From Bacteroidales bacterium (GTDB lineage Bacteria > Bacteroidota > Bacteroidia > Bacteroidales > VadinHA17), in contig JAAZAP010000020.1 of NCBI GenBank assembly GCA_012514255.1, positions 1 through 16,079 on the forward strand: a stretch of DNA of 16,079 bases, read 5' to 3'. The notes under the pieces were generated by a model. It ran no database searches and was not told where the DNA came from. It saw only the letters and a program-made list of their open reading frames with translations. Shown here one piece after another: positions 12,208-16,079 of the stretch. A program made the translations under genes and the position numbers. Numbering within the stretch: the stretch's first letter is position 1; every line of letters begins with the position of its first letter.

Positions 12208-13812
12208 TTATCTGCGAGATGAGCGGCTGCTGTTGTCAGATTTTCCTGATGAACTGCTGCTCCTGCTGCTGCTCTTTGAAGGTGTTCCGCTGCTTCGGCT
12301 GCTGCTCCTGCTGCTTGAGACGGTTGCGCTGCTGCGTCCGCTGCTGCTCCTGCTGCCTGAGACAGTTCCGCTGCTTCGGCTGCTGCTGCTCCTGCTGTTT
12401 GAGACAGTCGCGCTGCTGCGTCCGCTACTGCTGCGGCTCTGTGACCTGGCCGCCGGTGCCGATGAGCTCCTGGAGACAGTTGATGATGACCGCTGAGATA
12501 CAGACTGTCTGCTGCTGACTGCTGGCTGCTGACTTCCTCTTGAAGACTGAGAGCTTCTCTGCACTGTGGACTGTGACCTGGTGGCCGAGGGCTGTGAGCT
12601 TCTCTGCACTGTGGACTGTGACCTGGTGGCCGAGGGCTGTGAGCTTCTCTGCACGGTTGTCCCGACACTGCGTGTGCGGGACTGAGCCTGCGTTGCAGTC
12701 TCAGACTGCCGGCTACCTGCCGGGGTCTGGGTGCTCTTCACCGTGGTGGAGGTTGCCCTGCGGGTCTCAGTTCCCTGGCTTACTGCCTGTTTCCCGTCTG
12801 CTGACTGCTGACTGGCTGCTGACCTGCTGCCTGTGGCAGCTGAACTCCTCCTGTCACTGCCAACTGCTGACTGCTGACTGCCTGCTGACCTGCTGCCTGT
12901 GGCAGCTGAACTCCTCCTGTCACTGCTGACTGCTGACTGCTGACTGCCGACTGACCTGCTGCGAGTACCCTGGGTGCTGGCGTAGAGGGCTTCACCATCT
13001 CTCCTGGTCTCAGGACGGGAGTAGGTCTGCTTGTAGGTGCCGGCAGTAATGCGGTGTGATACATTGGGTGAGTAAGCCCGTACATTCCTGTAGTAGTAGT
13101 CGTTGTAGTGATGCCACCTTGGCTGATGCCAGTGACGGTAGCAGGAGTAGTAGTGAGGGTACCAGTGGTAGTGGTAGCCGTAGTAGGCGTGCCAGAAGAA
13201 AGGTCTCCAGGGCCTGTAGTATACCGGGTAGTAACCCCAGTACCAGTGTGAGCGCCAGATGACGTAGCGGGGACTGTAGATGAACCTGATCACCGGCCAG
13301 GCAGCGACTTCATAATATGTGGTAGTTACCACGGTAACATTGTCTCTGTAGACGGTCCTGCCCGTGTAGCCGGGATTAGGTGTCTCCGCATATATTGGTT
13401 CCACTATATAATTCCTTCCGTAAAGAGCTTCGTCACCGATAAGCTGTATCCTTACCTCACCGTTGCGCAGTTTTTCAACAGTGAACACAGCCACGTCCTG
13501 TGACTCGTTGCGGTCAAGGACCGAACGCAGAACAATAGTGTGATCTTCACCGTTGACATAGTCTGATACGGTGATGTAATCAACATACCCGTCGTTGTTC
13601 AGGTCAAGGTTGTTGATCCTGGTGTTCTCTTCGTTGATGCTTCTTTCGAATGCTTCAAGCGTCTCTGACTCCTGGAAGAGCTTCATGACTGCGTAGAGGT
13701 TCAGATTGTCACCCGGGAGACCCAGGTATTCCTCAGGGTAATCCTGCCTTCCGGCTACTGCTGCCGAAGCTATCAGGAGGCTGAGGATCGCGGTGGTAAT
13801 TAACTTTTTCAT
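12208..13812 (-). CDS. secreted protein: conserved N-terminal domain, aromatic-rich middle and Ser/Arg/Gln repeat tail
   Basis: A 534-residue protein from the ATG at 13812-13810. That start gives the signal peptide MKKLITTAILSLLIASAAVA and matches the paralog at 1-319; the ATG at 13860 would add 16 charged residues. Residues 24-140 form a conserved domain (EYLGLPGDNLNLYAVM, LEAFERSINEENTRINNLDL) with DLNNDGYVD (70-78), resembling an EF-hand loop. Residues 165-245 are extraordinarily rich in Tyr, Trp and His. The tail (280-534) is mostly Ser, Arg, Gln, Ala and Thr in tandem repeats: a 22-residue unit from SRSVGSQQSAV (from 285, about 2.5 copies), a 15-residue unit VQRSSQPSATRSQST (two copies plus a part), and a roughly 14-residue unit SRSSSGRSSATVSN near the end. 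The basic, probably disordered tail suggests surface or polyanion contact, but the function is unknown. The reverse strand's Leu- and Cys-rich frames are shadows. Confidence 0.88.
   Translation of the reverse strand: MKKLITTAILSLLIASAAVAGRQDYPEEYLGLPGDNLNLYAVMKLFQESETLEAFERSINEENTRINNLDLNNDGYVDYITVSDYVNGEDHTIVLRSVLDRNESQDVAVFTVEKLRNGEVRIQLIGDEALYGRNYIVEPIYAETPNPGYTGRTVYRDNVTVVTTTYYEVAAWPVIRFIYSPRYVIWRSHWYWGYYPVYYRPWRPFFWHAYYGYHYHWYPHYYSCYRHWHQPRWHHYNDYYYRNVRAYSPNVSHRITAGTYKQTYSRPETRRDGEALYASTQGTRSRSVGSQQSAVSSDRRSSAATGSRSAGSQQSAVGSDRRSSAATGSRSAASQQSADGKQAVSQGTETRRATSTTVKSTQTPAGSRQSETATQAQSRTRSVGTTVQRSSQPSATRSQSTVQRSSQPSATRSQSTVQRSSQSSRGSQQPAVSSRQSVSQRSSSTVSRSSSAPAARSQSRSSSGRSSATVSNSRSSSSRSSGTVSGSRSSSGRSSATVSSSRSSSRSSGTPSKSSSRSSSSSGKSDNSSRSSRR
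12284..12470. repeat. CTGCTG-rich tandem repeats, Ser/Arg-coding
   Basis: Alternating units built on CTGCTGCTCCTGCTG plus GAGAC(A/G)GT(T/C) encode the S-R-S-S-S-G-R-S-S-A-T-V-type units of the secreted protein. Copies differ in length and sequence, as expected for replication slippage followed by drift. Confidence 0.8.
12551..12654. repeat. 45-base tandem repeat, two exact copies plus a part
   Basis: Two identical 45-base units (12551-12595 and 12596-12640), each starting GAGCTTCTCTGCACTG, are followed by a 14-base partial copy. They encode the 15-residue unit VQRSSQPSATRSQST. Exact identity points to recent duplication. Confidence 0.9.
12816..12955. repeat. 66-base tandem repeat in the same gene
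   Basis: The block GACCTGCTGCCTGTGGCAGC starts at 12821 and again at 12887, a 66-base period. It encodes the 22-residue unit that contains SQQSAV and DRRSSAATG. A third, less exact unit lies next to it. Confidence 0.85.
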
Positions 13813-13844
13813 CTCTTTACGTTTTACGAAGAACTTTGTCTTCG

Positions 13845-13874
13845 CAATAGTAAAATTCAAAAGTTATGCCAAAA
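13845..13874 (-). promoter_or_regulatory. promoter-like upstream segment of the repeat-rich protein gene
   Basis: On the minus strand TTTTGGCA (13874-13867) is followed after 17 further bases from its TTTG by... a TACTATTG box (13852-13845, 7 of 8 to TAnnTTTG). The spacing is shorter than usual. The block is conserved upstream of the paralog at 1-319, which supports a role in expression. Confidence 0.4.
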
Positions 13875-13888
13875 ATTATGTTGGAATG

Positions 13889-13915
13889 TTATATGCCTGT
13901 AATAGAGGCATATAA
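13889..13915 (-). terminator. perfect 10-base hairpin downstream of the barrel remnant
   Basis: TTATATGCCT (13889-13898) and AGGCATATAA (13906-13915) pair perfectly around a 7-base loop. It lies between the end of the truncated barrel gene (14023) and the start of the secreted protein gene. Only a short, interrupted T-rich stretch follows on the minus strand. It could be the old terminator of the barrel gene or a protein-binding site. Confidence 0.45.
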
Positions 13916-14022
13916 ATTTCTAACACTATATTATACGGTCAATCCTGTGAGAAAAGAAGGATATATTGTGCTGAACAGTGATATTGCTCAAATAACTCTA
14001 ATGATCAATACTTTAGAGTATG

Positions 14023-14346
14023 TCAGAACAATTTAAAGATGGCTGAGAAGGAGAATATGAATCCATTGGGTGACGGCCAGGCAGGATCGTTAAATAAAGG
14101 ATGGAGGTAGGAGAGTTCAGCCTCCAGTGACATATTGTTCATGTTGAAGGCTACAGGCATTCCAAATTCGATCTCGAGCATGCTGAAGTTCTCCGAGTAT
14201 ACCGTGTTATAGGTTGGTATTTCTGTGGTAATGGTCTCGGTTACATTAGTAGTAGTGGTAGTTGTTGTTGTGCCTGATGATGAGCTGTTTCCGGATTCCT
14301 GGCCCTGCCCCTGTCCCTGGCCGCTGCCCGGTCCGGACGTTATTCT
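14023..14346 (-). pseudogene. 3' remnant of an outer-membrane beta-barrel protein gene
   Basis: An open minus-strand frame of about 107 codons runs from a TGA (14349-14347) to a TGA (14025-14023) and has no start codon in its first half. It reads SGPGSGQGQGQGQESG, then a Ser/Thr run (SSSSGTTTTTTTT), then NVTETITTEIPTYNTVYS. It ends in strands such as NFSMLEIEFGMPVAFNM, LSLEAELSYL-like text, and GFIFSFSAIFKLF. Alternating hydrophobic strands, a loop with D-P-A-W-P-S-P-N-G, and a terminal phenylalanine are typical of the last strands of a Bacteroidota outer-membrane barrel. The upstream part of the gene is absent: the frame is cut where the FMN reductase gene ends (stop at 14342-14340). A rearrangement probably joined the two. 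The first in-frame ATG would give only about 52 residues. Confidence 0.65.
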
Positions 14347-14900
14347 TCAATTGCTTTCCTGGCGTCGATGCACCTGAGCAGCTCACCGGTGAATCGGGCA
14401 GTGCGTTTGTTCATGGCATCAGGGTCGGCTGGCAGGCCTTTCTCATCAAATGATTCATCCACCCGTGGCACAGGAAACATAGCCGGGACGGTCCAGGCCC
14501 CAATCTTCCAGAGGCTGAATTGCAGCGAAGTGATCACCTGGGTTCCCCCGAAAGGGCCGTCAGAGACCGTAGAGATGGCAACGGGCTTGCGGCGCCACTC
14601 ATCAGTAAGCAGGTCAACAACATTCTTCAGGCTGGCGGGGTAGCCGCCATTGTATTCCGGTGTCACAATGATCACCCCGTCAGCTGACCTTATCCTGTCC
14701 GCAAATTCAACAGCCTGCGGCAACGGATTCTCCTGCAGCTTAAGCCGCTCTTCGAAGAGAGGGAAGTTGTACTCGGCAAGATCGAGGATCTCTGCTTCAG
14801 CAAGTTGGTTTTCTCCCAGATACTGTCTGAACCAGAGCGCCACGCGATTGCTCTTCCTGCCCCTCCTGACACTGGAACTGATTATTGCTATTTTTTTCAT
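14340..14900 (-). CDS. NADPH-dependent FMN reductase (flavodoxin-like quinone/azo reductase)
   Basis: A 186-residue cytoplasmic flavoprotein. MKKIAIISSSVRRGRKSNRV (1-20) holds strand 1 and the FMN phosphate loop. ADGVIIVTPEYNGGYPASLK (73-92) carries the family signature T-P-E-Y-N-G, which binds the isoalloxazine ring. SDGPFGGTQ (113-121) is the second flavin loop. Family members reduce FMN, quinones, azo dyes or metal ions such as chromate with NAD(P)H, and often protect against oxidative stress. Length and motifs are complete. The gene ends on the breakpoint of the barrel remnant, so its 3' end may be slightly altered, although the C-terminal helix (RTARFTGELLRCIDARKAI) looks intact. A weak -7 box TATCTTAG lies at 14912-14905. 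Confidence 0.93.
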   Translation of the reverse strand: MKKIAIISSSVRRGRKSNRVALWFRQYLGENQLAEAEILDLAEYNFPLFEERLKLQENPLPQAVEFADRIRSADGVIIVTPEYNGGYPASLKNVVDLLTDEWRRKPVAISTVSDGPFGGTQVITSLQFSLWKIGAWTVPAMFPVPRVDESFDEKGLPADPDAMNKRTARFTGELLRCIDARKAIEE

Positions 14901-15033
14901 ATCTGCTAAGATACCACTTAATTAATCTCAGAGGTTCAGGCTGCCGGGCTATTGCAGGTGATGGTCGTTGTCCGCATAATGTATTGATAATCAGTCGTGA
15001 ACTATGATATGACAACTGTTGTCGTAAGCCCTG

Positions 15034-15065
15034 TTTGCAGAAAACGGCAGGATTGAGTATCTTTG
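15034..15065 (+). promoter_or_regulatory. consensus Bacteroidota promoter
   Basis: TTTG (15034-15037), exactly 20 bases, and TATCTTTG (15058-15065) match both consensus elements perfectly. Transcription would start near 15072 and lead into the small basic protein gene at 15284. Confidence 0.75.
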
Positions 15066-15283
15066 CAACGCTTCAGGAGTAAGCAAGATCTTTACAGGTG
15101 TCACATCTCCCGGACAGTTTTCAGTGTTTCATCATTCCGCCACCGGGTTAACCTGTGCCATTCCTGAGGTAATATCGCAGAAAGGGACTATCCCTGGCAG
15201 CACCGTTTGCCGAACCGCTCATGAAAAGACGGGGGAGCCAGAGGCAGAACAATACTTATTGTTAACTGATACTATTATAATAT
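15066..15283 (+). other. long untranslated leader, content unexplained
   Basis: About 210 bases lie between the promoter and the ATG of the small basic protein. A 62-codon frame (15124-15312) overlaps the next gene and has no family resemblance or ribosome site, so I do not call it. I could not match the leader to a known riboswitch. The whole gap from 14901 to 15283 otherwise holds only the two divergent promoters. Confidence 0.4.
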
Positions 15284-15511
15284 ATGGCAGGACCAAACAA
15301 CAGGTACATTAAAAAACAGAAGACGGAGAAACGTCTCAAGAAGAGAAAGGAAAAGGAACAGAAGAAGCAGCAACGCCGTGAGAACTCACCGGGTGGCGGG
15401 CTTGACAACATGATTGCTTACGTGGACAAGTTCGGTAACATTACCTCCGAGCCTCCGGCAGAAGAGGATGCCATCAAGCCTGAGGAAGCAGAAAAGGCCT
15501 CCGGCAGCTAG
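15284..15511 (+). CDS. small basic coiled protein of a Bacteroidota-wide family
   Basis: A 75-residue protein. MAGPNNRYIKKQKTEKRLKK and the following charged stretch (to residue 33) form a highly basic helix rich in Lys, Arg, Glu and Gln. The middle reads NSPGGGLDNMIAYVDKFGNI (34-53), and the tail is acidic (EEDAIKPEEAEKASGS). I recall similar small proteins, with K-K-R-x-K-K repeats and a D-x-M-x-A-Y-V-D-x-x-G-N-I segment, across Bacteroidota, where the same segment also occurs beside cold-shock genes. A nucleic-acid or ribosome contact is plausible but unproven. It has the best promoter in the window and a long leader, suggesting regulated or high expression. Confidence 0.85.
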   Translation: MAGPNNRYIKKQKTEKRLKKRKEKEQKKQQRRENSPGGGLDNMIAYVDKFGNITSEPPAEEDAIKPEEAEKASGS

Positions 15512-15605
15512 TACCGGATGCCATTCCATTTCTGCTTATATCTTCTGAGTGAAAGTCCACGGCTCCACAGGCAACAGTCATGGGCCCTGGTAGCCGGAAC
15601 AGAAA

Positions 15606-16079
15606 TCAGCCCTTCTTCCACTTAATGGTGCAGCCCACAGCCTTTGTGCCGGCAACAGGAACAGGCCGGCCCTCCAGAATACTATCAAGGGCATCTTCTG
15701 CATATTTCCTGTCAGCCATACCAGCATCATCAACATTATTGTCAATGGCTCCCACATACTCCACCACCAGCTTGCCATCCCTCCACGAGAGGATATAAAT
15801 GTGAGGGGTATTCGTAGCGCCGTATTTTCGCACAACTTCCTGTGTTTCATCAAACAGGTAATCAAACCTGTAGTTTTTGCTTGCGGCAGTCTCCTTCATT
15901 TTTTCAAATGAGTCGCCGGGCGACACGGCCGGATCATTCGGATTGATGGCAACTACCGGGTATCCTTTGGGAGCATACTTCGCATGCAGATCCTGCAGGC
16001 GCTGGTCGTACTTCTTCACTACCGGGCAGGTGTTGCACCAGAAAGAAACAATGAATCCGTCAGCATCCTTGTATTCTGC
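15606..16079 (-). CDS. thioredoxin-like (redoxin) protein, N-terminus cut by the window edge
   Basis: 158 codons of a gene that enters from the right edge. The first visible residues AEYKDADGFIVSFWCNTCPV carry a W-C-x-x-C redox site in a thioredoxin fold. YPVVAINPNDP, NYRFDYLFDETQEVVRKYGA and NTPHIYILS (with the cis-proline before the third core strand) follow. It ends VGCTIKWKKG, typical of the AhpC/TSA-like thioredoxin family proteins that often carry a signal peptide and work in the periplasm. A GTG at 16019 is an internal valine, not the start. Function is probably disulfide or peroxide reduction, or thiol delivery; the partner is unknown. It converges with the small basic protein gene across 94 bases without an obvious terminator. 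Confidence 0.9.
   Translation of the reverse strand, partial: AEYKDADGFIVSFWCNTCPVVKKYDQRLQDLHAKYAPKGYPVVAINPNDPAVSPGDSFEKMKETAASKNYRFDYLFDETQEVVRKYGATNTPHIYILSWRDGKLVVEYVGAIDNNVDDAGMADRKYAEDALDSILEGRPVPVAGTKAVGCTIKWKKG

Noticed and set aside
12170..12518. Leu-rich and Cys-rich plus-strand frames opposite the repeat protein
   Set aside because: They are shadows of the Ser/Arg repeats (CTG and TGC read from the other strand). The minus-strand frame has a signal peptide, a paralog and a terminator.
12551..12955. CRISPR-like repeat arrays
   Set aside because: The repeats are contiguous, in phase with codons and lack unique spacers; they are coding tandem repeats.
13813..13860. Upstream ATG for the repeat-rich protein
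   Set aside because: It would put 16 charged residues before a clear signal peptide and has no counterpart in the paralog.
15066..15283. Cobalamin, SAM or SRP-type RNA in the long leader
   Set aside because: Some fragments such as CACCGGGTTAACC are suggestive, but the conserved cores of these RNAs are not present on either strand.
15124..15312. 62-codon frame in the leader of the small basic protein
   Set aside because: It overlaps the next gene in another frame and shows no domain or ribosome site.
16017..16019. GTG as start of the thioredoxin-like gene
   Set aside because: The frame continues upstream through the W-C-N-T-C-P redox site to the window edge, so the GTG is internal.

Overview
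The window reads as chromosomal DNA of a member of the phylum Bacteroidota (probably class Bacteroidia; the genus cannot be resolved). The evidence is: GldL/GldM-type membrane modules, a SusC-like carboxypeptidase-regulatory plus TonB-plug protein, a 75-residue basic protein of a type common in this phylum, and several promoters of the Bacteroidota type (TTTG, about 20 bases, TAnnTTTG). I see no tRNA, rRNA, CRISPR array, transposase or integrase.

Layout. 1-319 (minus) is the 5' part of a secreted protein whose paralog lies at 12208-13812. 472-3201 (minus) is a compact three-gene operon: a PadR-type repressor followed by two multi-pass membrane proteins. 3202-3768 holds the padR promoter and operator and a possible lipoprotein remnant. 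3769-5022 (+) is an exported M20-family amidohydrolase. 5106-7292 (+) is a large KamA-family radical SAM/PLP aminomutase with glutamate-type substrate residues. 7415-8926 (minus) is a CrtI-like FAD oxidoreductase and 9094-10296 (minus) a DEAD-box RNA helicase. 10438-11145 (+) is a plug-only SusC-like protein. 11190-12086 (minus) is a cation diffusion facilitator. 12208-13812 (minus) is a secreted repeat-rich protein with a strong terminator. 14023-14346 (minus) is the 3' remnant of an outer-membrane barrel gene. 14340-14900 (minus) is an NADPH-dependent FMN reductase, 15284-15511 (+) the small basic protein, and 15606 to the window edge (minus) a thioredoxin-like protein.

The most notable system is the operon at 472-3201. 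Both membrane proteins look like natural single-chain fusions of the two subunits of the gliding/type IX secretion motor. GldL-type helix pairs carrying a K-[IVM]-x-[HN]-W-P signature are repeated (two copies in one protein, three in the other) at exactly 60-residue spacing. They are followed by a GldM-type transmembrane helix ending in L-N-[VL]-S and by one periplasmic domain resembling the first GldM domain. The acidic residue expected in GldL helix 2 is absent from all five modules, so these may be non-motor structural, sensing or regulatory relatives. A PadR repressor with an inverted repeat overlapping its own promoter controls them. The rest of the window is mainly metabolic and housekeeping genes in short transcription units.
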